The notes: generated by a model not told the origin, from the sequence alone. A stretch of 64,000 bases of DNA from an uncultured Pelagibacteraceae bacterium (GCA_902584995.1 CACICF010000001.1:62001-126000), one strand, 5' to 3'; counted from the first letter of the stretch, positions 13,327 to 23,077 are shown. Program-made: numbers and translations.

Positions 13327-14955
13327 TTAGCTAAGCTCTTTAGCTTGTTTTCTTAATTCAAACTTTTGAATTTTGCCCGTTGATGTCTTTGGCAATGGAG
13401 CAAATACTACTTTCTTTGGAAGTTTAAACCCAGCGAGGGTTTCTCTACAAAAAGTAATAATTTCCTCCTCTGTGCTAGATTTCCCTTCTATCAACTCAAC
13501 AAAGGCACATGGTGTTTCTCCCCATTTCTCATCAGGCTTTGCAACCACTGCTGCTAGAGATACTGCAGGGTGTTTTGATATTGTATTTTCGATTTCAATA
13601 GATGAAATATTTTCTCCGCCAGATATAATAATATCTTTAGACCTATCCTGAATTTTTATGTAACCACTTGGATGAGTTACGGCTAAATCTCCTGAATGAA
13701 ACCATCCACCTTCCATAGATTTTTCTGTTGCCTCTTTATCTTTAAAATAGCCTTTCATTACAACATTACCTCTAATCATTATTTCACCCATAGTTTTTCC
13801 GTCATGTGGTATTGGTTTCATTGTTTCTGGGTCCATGACAACAACACCCTCCGTGTTTGGATATCTTACACCTTGTCTAGCCTTGATTTCATTTTGATTG
13901 TCTTGATCTAATGCATCCCACTCGTCATTCCATGCACATTGTAAAATATGACCATAAGTTTCCGTTAAACCATAAACATGCATTACTTCAAATCCAAGTT
14001 TTTTCATTTTTTCAAAAATTATACTAGGGGGAGGAGCGCCTGCAGTTAACACGTAAACTTTTCTTTTTAATTCTTTTTGTTGATCTTTTGGTGCGTTAGC
14101 CAACATATTTAAAACAATAGGAGCGCCTCCAAAATGAGTCACTTCATATTTATCTATCAACTCAAATATTTTTTTTACATCAATGTTTCTTAAACATATG
14201 ACTCTTCCATGAATCATTGACATTGTCCAAGGATAGCACCATCCATTACAATGAAACATTGGAACTGTGTATAAAAAGTTTAATTTATTAGGCATGTTCC
14301 ATGCAACAGCACTTCCGGTTGCCATTAAATATGATCCTCTATGATGATAAACTACTCCTTTTGGATTCCCTGTGGTTCCTGATGTATATCCTAAAGCAAT
14401 TGCCTGCCACTCATCTTTGGGTAATTTCCAAATGTAATCCTCATCACCTGTATTTAGAAAATCTTCATATTCTAGAGAGCCTATTGCTTTAGAATCTTTT
14501 AAATTCGCATCTTTATCATCAATATCTATTATTTTAATTTCATGCTTCACGTCTTCTAAAGCTTTTTTGATTACATCGTGAAATTGTCTATCTACTATTA
14601 ATACTTTTGCCTCACTGTGATTTAAGATGTAGCTTATTGTCTTAGAGTCAAGTCTTGTATTAATTGCATTTATTACTGCGCCAACCATTGGAATAGAATA
14701 ATGTGCCTCAAAAATTTCTGGAGTGTTAAACGCTAAAACAGATACTGTGTCACCAGTTTTAATACCAATCTTATCTAGTGCACTGGCAAACTTCACACAT
14801 CTTTTATAAACTTCACTCCAAGTATATTTTCTACTCTCGTAAACTACAGCCTCATAATTTGGGTAAATATCTTTTGCCCTCTCTAAAAACGATAAAGGCG
14901 TTAATGGAACATAATTAGCATCATTTTTATCCAAATTTGTCTCATAATGGTTCAT
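13327..14955 (-). CDS. dmdB: 3-methylmercaptopropionyl-CoA ligase (acyl-AMP ligase)
   Basis: DmdB activates 3-methylmercaptopropionate to its CoA ester with ATP. The 542-residue protein has the adenylate-forming signature LGYTSGTTGNPKGVVYHHRG, the VYGLTETYG core motif and the hinge SGGENISSIEIEN. The catalytic lysine is in PLPKTSTGKIQKFELRK. Its sequence class is that of medium-chain acyl-CoA ligases, so the substrate comes from context: dmdA lies 51 bases downstream and dmdC one base upstream. It could also take other short fatty acids. Confidence 0.87.
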   Translation of the reverse strand: MNHYETNLDKNDANYVPLTPLSFLERAKDIYPNYEAVVYESRKYTWSEVYKRCVKFASALDKIGIKTGDTVSVLAFNTPEIFEAHYSIPMVGAVINAINTRLDSKTISYILNHSEAKVLIVDRQFHDVIKKALEDVKHEIKIIDIDDKDANLKDSKAIGSLEYEDFLNTGDEDYIWKLPKDEWQAIALGYTSGTTGNPKGVVYHHRGSYLMATGSAVAWNMPNKLNFLYTVPMFHCNGWCYPWTMSMIHGRVICLRNIDVKKIFELIDKYEVTHFGGAPIVLNMLANAPKDQQKELKRKVYVLTAGAPPPSIIFEKMKKLGFEVMHVYGLTETYGHILQCAWNDEWDALDQDNQNEIKARQGVRYPNTEGVVVMDPETMKPIPHDGKTMGEIMIRGNVVMKGYFKDKEATEKSMEGGWFHSGDLAVTHPSGYIKIQDRSKDIIISGGENISSIEIENTISKHPAVSLAAVVAKPDEKWGETPCAFVELIEGKSSTEEEIITFCRETLAGFKLPKKVVFAPLPKTSTGKIQKFELRKQAKELS

Positions 14956-14956
14956 G

Positions 14957-16720
14957 CTAATTAAATTTATAGTTCATAATATAATTACTTCCAGTTGTAG
15001 CAGTAATATAACTACTTTCTATTCTAGGAAGTACTCTATTGAAAAAAAAGTTTGCGGTTTGAATTTTGTCCTCATAAAAGTCTTTATTATTGTCATATTC
15101 TTTAAAAGAAACTTCAAGCACTTTCAACCATGCATGTCCTGTAGCCACTAAACCTAAAACTTTTAAATAATCATTACATGCTCCACTAGCATCCTCTGGA
15201 GAATTTTTGATTTTTTCTTTCATCCAATCAGTAAATTTGGATAAAATATCTAAATGATAATTAAGTTGTTTTATAAATGGCTCTGCATTTTTGTCTGTAA
15301 TGTTAATCTCGTCTTTAACTAGGTTTAAATAATTTTCAATAACATCACCATTTTTATTAATTAGCTTTCTAAAAACTAAGTCAGCCGCCTGAACTGAATT
15401 TGTTCCCTCATAAATAGGTGTAATCCTATTATCTCGATAGAATTGTTCAATACCTTGATCTTTTGTAAATCCATACCCTCCATGAATTTGCATTGCTTCA
15501 CTGGTTATCTCCATTGCATTGTCTGTGAAAAGTGATTTAACAACTGGCGTCATCAATGAAACGAGATCTGAAGCCTCTTGTTTTATTTTTTCATCAGAAT
15601 GATTCAAACTTACTTCAATCTGCTGAGATAGCCAGAAACTCAAGGCTCTTTGTCCTTCTATCATGGATTTCATGCTTAAAAGTGATCTTCTTATATCAAC
15701 ATGGTCAATAATAAAATCTGCACCATTCTTTGATTTAGAATTAAATGCCTTTCCTTGTTTTCTTTCTTTGGCATAAGTAAGAGAATTTTGGTATGCAATT
15801 TCTGAAATTCCAAGTCCCTGAATCCCAACAATTATTCGTTCTAAATTCATCATTGTAAACATAGAGTTTAGACCTTTATTTTTAGGTCCAATCATGTATC
15901 CAACAGCATCATCAAAATTTAAAACACATGTTGCAGATCCTTTAATTCCCATTTTATTTTCAATAGAGCCTGTTGAAACACCATTTCTTGGTCCAACAGT
16001 TCCATCATTATTTAAAACAAATTTTGGAACTAAAAATAAACTAATTCCTTTAGTTCCTGCCGGAGAGTCTGTTGATCGAGCTAACACTAAATGAATAATA
16101 TTTTCTGTTAAATCTTGGTCACCTGAGGTTATGAAAATTTTTTGTCCACTTATCTTGTATGTTCCATCTTTTTGATCCACAGCTTTAGTTTTTAACAGAC
16201 CTAAATCTGTTCCACATACTGGCTCTGTAAGACACATTGTACCACTCCATTTTCCCTCTACCATTTTGGGTAAATAAGTATTCTTTATTTCTTCGTCTGC
16301 GTGTCTTAGTAAACAATTATATGCTCCAATTGTTAGTTCACTATAAAGTTTAAATGACAAGCTTGCTGATGAAAGCATTTCATCAAAAAATGTACTGACT
16401 GTTTTTGGCATTCCTTGTCCACCGTATTTTGGATCACAAGATAAAGAAATCCATCCATCTTCTATAAATTTTTGGTAAGCCTCTTTGTATCCTGGGGGTG
16501 TTCTTACAACTCCATTTTCAAGAACTGCAGGTGTTTCATCTCCACTTTTTGCAAGAGGTAAAATTAAGTTTTGAGTTATTTTAGCTGCTTCATCCAAAAT
16601 ATCTTTTACTAATTCTGAGTTAACTTCCTTGTATTTTTCAATCTCATTATATTTTTTATTGTTTCTCAATTTATCAAAGAGAAACATCATATCTTCTACA
16701 GGTGCATTATAAGTTGGCAT
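14957..16720 (-). CDS. dmdC: 3-methylmercaptopropionyl-CoA dehydrogenase (acyl-CoA dehydrogenase)
   Basis: DmdC is a flavin acyl-CoA dehydrogenase that makes methylthioacryloyl-CoA in the DMSP demethylation pathway. The 587-residue length is typical of this long subfamily, which has an extra C-terminal helical domain. Visible motifs are MCLTEPVCGTDLGLLKTKA, IFITSGDQD, QIHGGYGFTKDQGIEQFYRD and IYEGTNSVQAADLVFRK. The Glu of YEGT is the expected catalytic base. It is the first gene of the dmdC-dmdB-dmdA set, after leuB with a 26-base gap. No methylthioacryloyl-CoA hydratase (dmdD) gene is in this window. Confidence 0.87.
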   Translation of the reverse strand: MPTYNAPVEDMMFLFDKLRNNKKYNEIEKYKEVNSELVKDILDEAAKITQNLILPLAKSGDETPAVLENGVVRTPPGYKEAYQKFIEDGWISLSCDPKYGGQGMPKTVSTFFDEMLSSASLSFKLYSELTIGAYNCLLRHADEEIKNTYLPKMVEGKWSGTMCLTEPVCGTDLGLLKTKAVDQKDGTYKISGQKIFITSGDQDLTENIIHLVLARSTDSPAGTKGISLFLVPKFVLNNDGTVGPRNGVSTGSIENKMGIKGSATCVLNFDDAVGYMIGPKNKGLNSMFTMMNLERIIVGIQGLGISEIAYQNSLTYAKERKQGKAFNSKSKNGADFIIDHVDIRRSLLSMKSMIEGQRALSFWLSQQIEVSLNHSDEKIKQEASDLVSLMTPVVKSLFTDNAMEITSEAMQIHGGYGFTKDQGIEQFYRDNRITPIYEGTNSVQAADLVFRKLINKNGDVIENYLNLVKDEINITDKNAEPFIKQLNYHLDILSKFTDWMKEKIKNSPEDASGACNDYLKVLGLVATGHAWLKVLEVSFKEYDNNKDFYEDKIQTANFFFNRVLPRIESSYITATTGSNYIMNYKFN

Positions 16721-16746
16721 AAGTGTACTTTAGAATAAATGTTAAA

Positions 16747-17853
16747 TTATTGCAATTTTGAAATTATCGCATCACCCATTACTGATGTAGATACCTCTTT
16801 CATTCCTTTGGAAATAATATCTTTAGTTCTAAGACCATCGTCTAGAACATCTTGAACAGCTTTTTCCAAACTATTTGCTTCTTTATCAAGGTCTAGGGAA
16901 TACCTCAAAGCCATAGCAAAGCTTAAAATTGTAGCAATTGGGTTCGCTATACCTTGTCCAGCTATGTCTGGTGCAGATCCATGAACTGGCTCATATAGTG
17001 ATCGCATATTACCATTTTTATCTTTTGCGCCTAAAGAAGCTGAAGGTAAAAGTCCTAAAGAACCAGTAAGCATTGCTGCTTCATCAGATAACATATCACC
17101 AAAAAGGTTATCGGTAACAATCACGTCAAATTGTTTTGGATTTCTTACTAATTGCATTGCACAATTGTCAGCAAGCATATGATTCAATTCAACATCGCTA
17201 TATTCTTTTTCATGAATTGATTGAACTTCTTCTTTCCATAATTGGCCAGCTTCCATTACATTTGATTTTTCACAAGAAGTAACTTTATTGTTTCTTTTTC
17301 TTGCTAGATCAAATGCAACTCTAGCTACTCTCTGAATTTCACTTGAGGTGTAAACATGTGTATTTATTCCTTTTCTCTCTCCATTATCTATAGGCTTAAT
17401 TCCTCTCGGTTCACCGAAATAAATTCCTCCAGTTAATTCTCTTACGAAAAGTAAGTCTAAATCAGAAACAAGCTCGGGTTTTAAACTTGATGCATCAACA
17501 AGTTGTTTAAAACATATTGCAGGTCTAAGATTTGCAAATAACTTTAATTCTTTTCTTAATTTTAAAAGTGCTCTCTCTGGTTTTTTAGAAAAGTCAAGAT
17601 TATCCCACTTCGGTCCACCTACTGCACCTAAAATAACTGCTGCACTTTCCTGTGCTTTATAAAAAGCCTCATCAGTTATTGGTGAACCATGCTTATCATA
17701 AGCAGCTCCACCAACTAGGTCTTTGTCTATTTCAAAATCTAAAGATTTTTTCGAGTTGAACCATTTAATTATTTTTTCAACCTCGGCCATAACTTCCGGA
17801 CCAATACCATCGCCAGGCAATAGTAGTATTTTTCTCTTTTTAATTTTAATCAC
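16747..17853 (-). CDS. leuB: 3-isopropylmalate dehydrogenase
   Basis: LeuB oxidises and decarboxylates 3-isopropylmalate in leucine synthesis. The 368-residue protein begins [20 protein letters not shown] and contains [11 protein letters not shown]. It also has the [14 protein letters not shown] arginine motif, [17 protein letters not shown] and [19 protein letters not shown], all typical of the isocitrate/isopropylmalate family. The three-gene context separates it from isocitrate dehydrogenase. It overlaps leuD by eight bases. Confidence 0.97.
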   Translation of the reverse strand: MIKIKKRKILLLPGDGIGPEVMAEVEKIIKWFNSKKSLDFEIDKDLVGGAAYDKHGSPITDEAFYKAQESAAVILGAVGGPKWDNLDFSKKPERALLKLRKELKLFANLRPAICFKQLVDASSLKPELVSDLDLLFVRELTGGIYFGEPRGIKPIDNGERKGINTHVYTSSEIQRVARVAFDLARKRNNKVTSCEKSNVMEAGQLWKEEVQSIHEKEYSDVELNHMLADNCAMQLVRNPKQFDVIVTDNLFGDMLSDEAAMLTGSLGLLPSASLGAKDKNGNMRSLYEPVHGSAPDIAGQGIANPIATILSFAMALRYSLDLDKEANSLEKAVQDVLDDGLRTKDIISKGMKEVSTSVMGDAIISKLQ

Positions 17854-18451
17854 TAAAAATCCAAGGCTTTGATGTTTTTATTTTATTTTCATAGGAAATT
17901 ATTTTGTCTGACTTTTCTAATGATAATGCAATATCATCAAGTCCTTCTATCAAACATTTTTTCTTAAATTGATCTATTTCAAATTTGATTTCTTTATTTC
18001 CAAAATTTATTGTTTGTTCAGGCAAATTTACAGAAATTTCCTCTTTTCTTTTTGAATATTCTGAGATCTCTTTAATTTGGTCTTCTGAAATTGTAATCGG
18101 CAAGATGCCATTTTTAAAACAGTTATTGTAAAATATGTCTGCATAACTAGAACTTATCACACAAGTAATTCCAAAATCTAACAAAGCCCAAGGTGCGTGT
18201 TCTCTTGAAGATCCGCATCCAAAATTTTTTCCTGCTATTAAAATTTTTGAATTATCGTAAGGACTATTATTTAAAATAAAATCATTAATTTCTTTACCAC
18301 TTTGGTCATATCTCATTTCAAAGAATAAGTTTTTTCCCAATCCTGTTCTTTTAATTGTTTTTAAAAACTGTTTGGGAATTATCATATCTGTATCTATGTT
18401 TACGATAGGAAGATAAGCAGGAATACTTTTGATTGAACTAAATTTTTTCAT
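17846..18451 (-). CDS. leuD: 3-isopropylmalate dehydratase small subunit
   Basis: LeuD and LeuC form isopropylmalate isomerase. The 201-residue protein has the swivel-domain motifs [18 protein letters not shown] and [21 protein letters not shown], and [10 protein letters not shown]. The length is standard. It directly follows leuC with no spacer, so the two subunits are probably made together. Confidence 0.97.
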   Translation of the reverse strand: MKKFSSIKSIPAYLPIVNIDTDMIIPKQFLKTIKRTGLGKNLFFEMRYDQSGKEINDFILNNSPYDNSKILIAGKNFGCGSSREHAPWALLDFGITCVISSSYADIFYNNCFKNGILPITISEDQIKEISEYSKRKEEISVNLPEQTINFGNKEIKFEIDQFKKKCLIEGLDDIALSLEKSDKIISYENKIKTSKPWIFSD

Positions 18452-19855
18452 TTAATTTTGGTACTTTCTAACATCATCTAAATTCCCAGATATTGCAGCT
18501 GCTGCAGCCATTGCAGGGCTAACTAAATGTGTTCTACCCCCTCTTCCTTGTCTTCCCTCAAAATTTCTGTTTGATGTCGACGCACATCTTTCCTCTGGCT
18601 TAAGTTTATCTGCATTCATAGCTAAACACATTGAACAGCCTGGTTCTCTCCATTCAAAACCTGATTGTAAAAATATTTTGTCTAAACCCTCTTGTTCAGC
18701 TTGCTCCTTAACTAATCCAGATCCAGGAACGATCATTGCATGCACATGATTGGCAATTTTTTTATCTTTAAGAATTTTAGCTGCTTCTCTGATATCTTCT
18801 ATTCTTCCATTAGTGCAGCTTCCAATAAAAACTTTATCTATCTTAATATCTTGGATTTTTGTATTTGGTTTTAAACCCATATAATTTAATGATCTGTTAA
18901 TTGAATTTTTTCTATCTGGATCAGTTTCGTTTTCAGGACTTGGAACTTTACCATCTATTTCCACCACATCTTGTGGAGATGTTCCCCAAGTTACCATTGG
19001 TTTTATTTGAGAACCATCTAATGTTAACTCTTTGTCAAAGTTTGCATCTTTATCAGACTTCAATGTTTGCCAATATTCTAAGGCTTTATCCCAGTTTTCT
19101 CCCTTTGGAGACATTGGTTTTCCTTTTAAATACTTAAATATTTTCTCATCTGGTTGTATAAGTCCTGCTCTAGCACCACCTTCAATAGTCATATTGCAAA
19201 TTGTCATTCTCTGCTCAACACTAAGATCAGAAATAAGATTTCCAGCATACTCAATTACGTAACCTGTACCTCCTGCTGTACCTATTTTTCCAATGATTTG
19301 TAAAATTACATCTTTCGATGTTACCCCAATAGGTAACGACCCATTAACACTTATCCTAAAATTTTTTGATTTCTTTTGAACTAAAGTTTGTGTTGCTAAA
19401 ACATGTTCTACTTCAGACGTTCCAATTCCAAATGCTAAAGCTCCAAATGCACCATGTGTTGCAGTATGACTATCACCGCAAACAATAATATTACCAGGTT
19501 GTGTAAATCCCTGCTCTGGCCCAATGATATGAACAATACCTTGTCGTTTATCATCCATTCCGAATAACTCTACTCCAAATTCTTTACAATTCTTATTCAA
19601 AGTTTCAACTTGAATTCTTGAATCTTCATCAGCAATTCCCTCTGATCTGTCAGTAGTAGGAACATTGTGATCTGCAACAGCAAGTGTTAATTTTGGATGT
19701 CTGACTTTTCTGTTAGAATTTCTTAGTCCCTCAAATGCCTGTGGGCTGGTCACCTCATGAATTAAATGTCTATCTACAAATAATAGAGATGTTCCATCTG
19801 GTTGTTCATCAACTAGGTGATCATTCCAAATTTTATCGTAAGTTGTAAGAGACAT
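18452..19855 (-). CDS. leuC: 3-isopropylmalate dehydratase large subunit
   Basis: LeuC is the 4Fe-4S aconitase-family subunit that isomerises 2- to 3-isopropylmalate. The 467-residue protein shows [50 protein letters not shown] and [15 protein letters not shown]. The cysteines of the last two motifs are cluster ligands. It begins 11 bases after rplS, so leucine synthesis probably shares a transcript with the ribosomal genes. The C terminus [21 protein letters not shown] is conserved. Confidence 0.97.
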   Translation of the reverse strand: MSLTTYDKIWNDHLVDEQPDGTSLLFVDRHLIHEVTSPQAFEGLRNSNRKVRHPKLTLAVADHNVPTTDRSEGIADEDSRIQVETLNKNCKEFGVELFGMDDKRQGIVHIIGPEQGFTQPGNIIVCGDSHTATHGAFGALAFGIGTSEVEHVLATQTLVQKKSKNFRISVNGSLPIGVTSKDVILQIIGKIGTAGGTGYVIEYAGNLISDLSVEQRMTICNMTIEGGARAGLIQPDEKIFKYLKGKPMSPKGENWDKALEYWQTLKSDKDANFDKELTLDGSQIKPMVTWGTSPQDVVEIDGKVPSPENETDPDRKNSINRSLNYMGLKPNTKIQDIKIDKVFIGSCTNGRIEDIREAAKILKDKKIANHVHAMIVPGSGLVKEQAEQEGLDKIFLQSGFEWREPGCSMCLAMNADKLKPEERCASTSNRNFEGRQGRGGRTHLVSPAMAAAAAISGNLDDVRKYQN

Positions 19856-19866
19856 TTAGAAAAAAA

Positions 19867-20439
19867 TTATTTTTTCTGAACTTGATTATCTTTCGTTTCT
19901 TCTTTTTTAGCAGGCTCAACTTTTGAAGCCTCTTCTTTTGGAGCTTCTGCTTTAGCTTCTTCTTTTGGAGCTTCTGCTTTAGCTTCTTCTTTTGGAGCTT
20001 CAGTTTGAGGCTCTGTAGAAGGCATTACATTCTCTTCAGTGACTTCATTAATTTTAGTTTCTAAATCAATACCAATAGTCTTCTTAATTTTTTCAGCTAT
20101 TCTTGCAGATTTACCTGTTCTATCTCTTAAGTAGTATAGTTTTGCTCTTCTTACTTTACCTGATCTAACAACTTTAATTGTATCCACAATTGGACTGTAC
20201 AATGCAAAAGTCCTCTCCACTCCTTCTCCAAATGAAATTTTTCTAACTGTAAATGAAGAGTTTATATCTCTACTTTTTTTTGCAATACATACACCTTCAA
20301 AATATTGAATTCTGTCTCTTTTACCCTCAGTTATTCTTACCCCAACTTTAACTATATCCCCTGGAAAAAAGTCAGGATGTTTTCTCTCTGCAATGATTTT
20401 GTTTAAATTTGATCTGTTAATTTCTTCTATATTTTTCAT
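19867..20439 (-). CDS. rplS: Ribosomal protein L19 with low-complexity C-terminal tail
   Basis: L19 lies at the 30S-50S interface. Residues 1 to about 115 are a normal L19 core ([54 protein letters not shown]). The remaining 75 residues are an extra tail rich in Glu, Ala, Lys and Pro, built on repeats of EAPKEEAKA. Most L19 proteins end near 115-130 residues. The same repeat occurs in the S16 protein two genes upstream, and the DNA is identical over 50 bases. The core function is certain; the tail's role is unknown. Confidence 0.96.
   Translation of the reverse strand: MKNIEEINRSNLNKIIAERKHPDFFPGDIVKVGVRITEGKRDRIQYFEGVCIAKKSRDINSSFTVRKISFGEGVERTFALYSPIVDTIKVVRSGKVRRAKLYYLRDRTGKSARIAEKIKKTIGIDLETKINEVTEENVMPSTEPQTEAPKEEAKAEAPKEEAKAEAPKEEASKVEPAKKEETKDNQVQKK
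19931..19980 (-). repeat. 50-base stretch identical to part of rpsP (copy in rplS tail)
   Basis: Read by eye on the plus strand, bases 19931-19980 match 21197-21246 exactly. The unit encodes the [10 protein letters not shown]-type tail, and each copy lies inside a longer array of about 27-base imperfect repeats. Two loci about 1.2 kb apart sharing this identity suggests recent duplication, slippage or gene conversion. Confidence 0.85.
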
Positions 20440-20440
20440 T

Positions 20441-21124
20441 TCAATTTTTCTTATATTTTTGCCATAAATCTGGTCTTCGGTCGCGTGTTATAGCCTCAGA
20501 TTGAGATAAACGCCAGTCTTTAATTTTGGCGTGATCGCCTGAAATTAGTACATTTGGGACCTTTTTTTCCTCCCAAATTTGGGGTTTTGTAAATTGAGGA
20601 TACTCTAGAAGACCATTTTCAAAACTTTCATCTCTTGATGAATTTAGATTGCCTAAAATTCCTGGAATAAATCTAAGAATAGAGTCAATCACGACAAAAG
20701 CAGCAACTTCACCTCCTGACAATATAAAATCACCAATACTAATTTCCTCAATATTTCTGCTTTCTAGTATCCTTTCATCTACACCTTCGAAGTGACCACA
20801 AATTAAATTTATTGAATTTTCACTAGAAAATTCTCTTGCAAGTTTTGAGTTAAATACTTTCCCTCTAGGACTCAAATAAATGGTTTTTTCTCCACTTTTA
20901 ACATTTGCATCTAATGAGCTTGCCAAAACATCTGCTTTCATTATCATTCCATTTCCACCACCATATGGAGTGTCATCAACAGTTTTATGTTTATCTAAAG
21001 CGTAGTCTCTTATATTTATAATTTCTAAATTCCATTCTTTTCCCTTAGACTTTCCAAAAAGACCTTTATTAAGATAACCAGGAAAATAATCTGGATACAA
21101 AGTAAACACTCTAGATAAAAACAT
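20441..21124 (-). CDS. trmD: tRNA (guanine-N1)-methyltransferase
   Basis: TrmD methylates G37 of tRNAs to prevent frameshifting, using a SPOUT trefoil-knot fold. The 227-residue protein has [12 protein letters not shown] at the start, the [14 protein letters not shown] loop and [14 protein letters not shown]. The knot motif is [20 protein letters not shown], near residues 130-150. It lies between rplS (one-base gap) and rpsP (five-base gap). The usual rimM gene between rpsP and trmD is absent here. Confidence 0.96.
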   Translation of the reverse strand: MFLSRVFTLYPDYFPGYLNKGLFGKSKGKEWNLEIINIRDYALDKHKTVDDTPYGGGNGMIMKADVLASSLDANVKSGEKTIYLSPRGKVFNSKLAREFSSENSINLICGHFEGVDERILESRNIEEISIGDFILSGGEVAAFVVIDSILRFIPGILGNLNSSRDESFENGLLEYPQFTKPQIWEEKKVPNVLISGDHAKIKDWRLSQSEAITRDRRPDLWQKYKKN

Positions 21125-21129
21125 TTATT

Positions 21130-21588
21130 TTATTTAGCCTCTTCTTTTGGTGCTTCTGTTTTAGCTTCTTCTGTTTTAGCTTCTTCTTTTGGAGCTTCTT
21201 CTTTTGGAGCTTCTGCTTTAGCTTCTTCTTTTGGAGCTTCTGCTTTTGGAGCTTCTGCTTTAGCTTCACTTCCCTCTTCAGTTTTCTTTCTATCTTTTTT
21301 TGGAATTGCTTTTTGAGGATTATTACCTTTTGCTGGCATTGGCATTATTTCATTTTCTCCCAACAATCTTGCAACTCTAGTAGTTGGTTGAGCACCTTGA
21401 CCTAACCAATACTTAACTCTTTCAACATCTAAACCCATTCTCTCTTTTTTTTCTTTTGGAATTAGGGGATTAAAAAAACCTAATTTTTCAATAAATCTTC
21501 CATCTCTTGGAAACCTGCTATCAGCAACTACTATTTTATATACGGGTCTCTTCTTGGTACCTCCCATTGATAAACGCATTTTTAACAT
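21130..21588 (-). CDS. rpsP: Ribosomal protein S16 with low-complexity C-terminal tail
   Basis: The first 80 or so residues are a standard S16 ([55 protein letters not shown]). Residues from about 95 to 152 form a Glu/Ala/Lys/Pro repeat tail like that of L19. A strong Shine-Dalgarno sequence (AGGAGAA) lies just upstream at about 21,590-21,598, stronger than most in this window. It sits 12 bases downstream of ffh, giving the order ffh-rpsP-trmD-rplS. Confidence 0.96.
   Translation of the reverse strand: MLKMRLSMGGTKKRPVYKIVVADSRFPRDGRFIEKLGFFNPLIPKEKKERMGLDVERVKYWLGQGAQPTTRVARLLGENEIMPMPAKGNNPQKAIPKKDRKKTEEGSEAKAEAPKAEAPKEEAKAEAPKEEAPKEEAKTEEAKTEAPKEEAK
21197..21246 (-). repeat. 50-base stretch identical to part of rplS (copy in rpsP tail)
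   Basis: This is the partner of bases 19931-19980. It encodes part of the repeated Glu-Ala-Lys-Pro tail of S16. Flanking units diverge (for example [14 protein letters not shown] in this gene only), so the arrays evolve by unit gain and loss while sharing a common core. Confidence 0.85.
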
Positions 21589-21600
21589 TTTTTCTCCTAT

Positions 21601-22959
21601 TTATTTTAATTGATTAAAAAGTTCTGGAGGTATGCCTTTATCCGCCATCCCTTTCATATTTCCTTTTGACATTTTTTTCATCATCTCTGACATCATTTTA
21701 AATTGCTTAAGCAATTTATTGATAGTGGCCACATCTGTACCTGAGCCATTAGCAATTCTTTTTTTTCTGGAACCATCTATTATCTTTGGATTTTCTCGCT
21801 CCTTTTTAGTCATTGATAATATTACAGCCTCATTTTGGGTAATTATCTTTTCATCAACCCCAGCTTGATCCATTTGTGATTTAACTTTTGAAACACCAGG
21901 TAAAAAAGACATTATACCTTCAATACCACCCATTTTTTTCATCTGTCTCAATTGTGTAAGATAATCCTCTAAAGAAAACTGACCTTTTTTAAGTTTTTCC
22001 TCTGTTTTTTTCAATTTTTCTTCATCAAGATCTTCAGCAGCTTTTTCTACTAAGGAAACAATATCTCCCATACCCAAAATTCGATTTGCAATTCTATCTG
22101 GATGGAAAACTTCAAAGTTTTCTATCTTTTCACCAACTCCTAAAAACTTAATGGGTACATCTGCAACATACTTCATGCTTAGTGCTGCCCCACCTCTACC
22201 ATCACCATCTGATCTTGTAAGAATGATACCTGTAAGATTTACTGTACTTTTAAATTCTTTTGCTACATTTGCAGCAACTTGACCTGTAAGAGAATCTGCA
22301 ACAAGTATTGTCTCTGATGGATTTATAATGCCTTCAATTTGTTTTATCTCACTCATCATTTGTAAATCAATTTGTGTTCTACCAGCTGTATCAAATAAAA
22401 TTACATCTGCTCCATTAAGATTAGCTGCACTAATTGCTCTTCTACAAATATCTGCGGGTAACTGATCTTTAATAATTGGAAGTGTGATTATATTGTTTTG
22501 TTCACCAAGAAGTTTTAATTGCTCTTGTGCAGCAGGTCTGTAAACGTCTAGACTCGCCATCATCACTTTTTTCTTTTTATTAGTCTCTAAAAATCTTGCA
22601 AGTTTAGCTGTCGTAGTTGTTTTTCCAGATCCCTGTAATCCAACTAACATTATTGGAACAGGTGGAACTGCATTTAATTCAATATCAGAATTTTTATCCC
22701 CCAGAAAAGAAATTAACTCATCGTTAACAACTTTAACTACCATCTGTCCAGGTGAAGTTGATCTGATAATTTCCTGACCTAGAGCTTTAGGTTTAACTCT
22801 ATTTATAAATTCTTTTACAACTTCTAAAGATACATCCGCCTCTAAAAGAGCAAGCCTTATTTCTCTTAAACCTTCATCTACTTGCTTTTCATCAAGTGAA
22901 GGGGCTTTTTTTAATGAAGAAAATATTTCTTCAAATTTATTTGTTAAGTTTTCAAACAT
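21601..22959 (-). CDS. ffh: Signal recognition particle protein Ffh
   Basis: Ffh binds SRP RNA and signal peptides and delivers ribosomes to FtsY. The ATG at 22,959 gives 452 residues starting MFENLTNKFEEIFSSLKKA, the normal Ffh N terminus. An upstream in-frame start at 23,040 would add 27 residues, but that DNA is the structured leader RNA, so I reject it. Motifs include VGLQGSGKTTTTAKLARFLE (P-loop), DTAGRTQID, and a methionine-rich M domain ending in MSKGNMKGMADKGIPPELF. FtsY is encoded nearby on the other strand. Confidence 0.97.
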   Translation of the reverse strand: MFENLTNKFEEIFSSLKKAPSLDEKQVDEGLREIRLALLEADVSLEVVKEFINRVKPKALGQEIIRSTSPGQMVVKVVNDELISFLGDKNSDIELNAVPPVPIMLVGLQGSGKTTTTAKLARFLETNKKKKVMMASLDVYRPAAQEQLKLLGEQNNIITLPIIKDQLPADICRRAISAANLNGADVILFDTAGRTQIDLQMMSEIKQIEGIINPSETILVADSLTGQVAANVAKEFKSTVNLTGIILTRSDGDGRGGAALSMKYVADVPIKFLGVGEKIENFEVFHPDRIANRILGMGDIVSLVEKAAEDLDEEKLKKTEEKLKKGQFSLEDYLTQLRQMKKMGGIEGIMSFLPGVSKVKSQMDQAGVDEKIITQNEAVILSMTKKERENPKIIDGSRKKRIANGSGTDVATINKLLKQFKMMSEMMKKMSKGNMKGMADKGIPPELFNQLK

Positions 22960-22962
22960 AAT

Positions 22963-23068
22963 TCCATCCAGCAAGTATCGCACCAGTGGGCGAACTCTCG
23001 CTGACTGGTGTCGATCTCTTTGTTGCCAAAGACACCGCAAATTGCTGTATTTTGCGGAAACGGCGATA
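22963..23068 (-). ncRNA. ffh leader RNA, pseudoknotted cis-regulatory element
   Basis: The 5' leader of ffh is GC-rich against its surroundings and folds by eye into a compact structure. A closing stem pairs 23063-23068 with 22976-22981 (UAUCGC/GCGAUA). Hairpin 1 pairs 23051-23057 with 23035-23041 (CCGCAAA/UUUGCGG). Hairpin 2 pairs 23027-23032 with 23017-23022 around a GCAA loop. Hairpin 3 pairs 23004-23010 with 22981-22987 (CACCAGU/ACUGGUG) with an inner GCGA/UCGC stem. The hairpin 1 loop (23042-23047, CAGCAA) is complementary to 22969-22974 (UUGCUG), just before the GGAUGGA ribosome site. A regulatory motif preceding the SRP protein gene was reported from Candidatus Pelagibacter; equating this with it is from memory. 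A TTGACA box lies at 23,090-23,095 on the minus strand. Confidence 0.85.
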
Positions 23069-23071
23069 AAC

Positions 23072-23077
23072 TATAAT
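23072..23077 (+). promoter_or_regulatory. Candidate -10 box for dapF-ftsY
   Basis: A perfect TATAAT lies 42 bases upstream of the dapF start. No clear -35 hexamer is seen 16-18 bases before it. It overlaps the 5' side of the divergent ffh leader, so transcription of both units starts within about 100 bases. Supported only by motif and position. Confidence 0.35.

Noticed and set aside
22960-23040. A 27-residue N-terminal extension of Ffh from an upstream in-frame start
   Set aside because: The peptide is unlike any Ffh N terminus, and the DNA is occupied by the strongly paired leader RNA. The ATG at 22,959 gives the normal protein.
22963-23068. 4.5S/SRP RNA gene or tRNA in the GC-rich leader of ffh
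   Set aside because: The conserved SRP RNA core (GGAAGCAGC region) is missing and there is no tRNA acceptor, T-arm or anticodon layout. The fold fits a cis-regulatory leader better.
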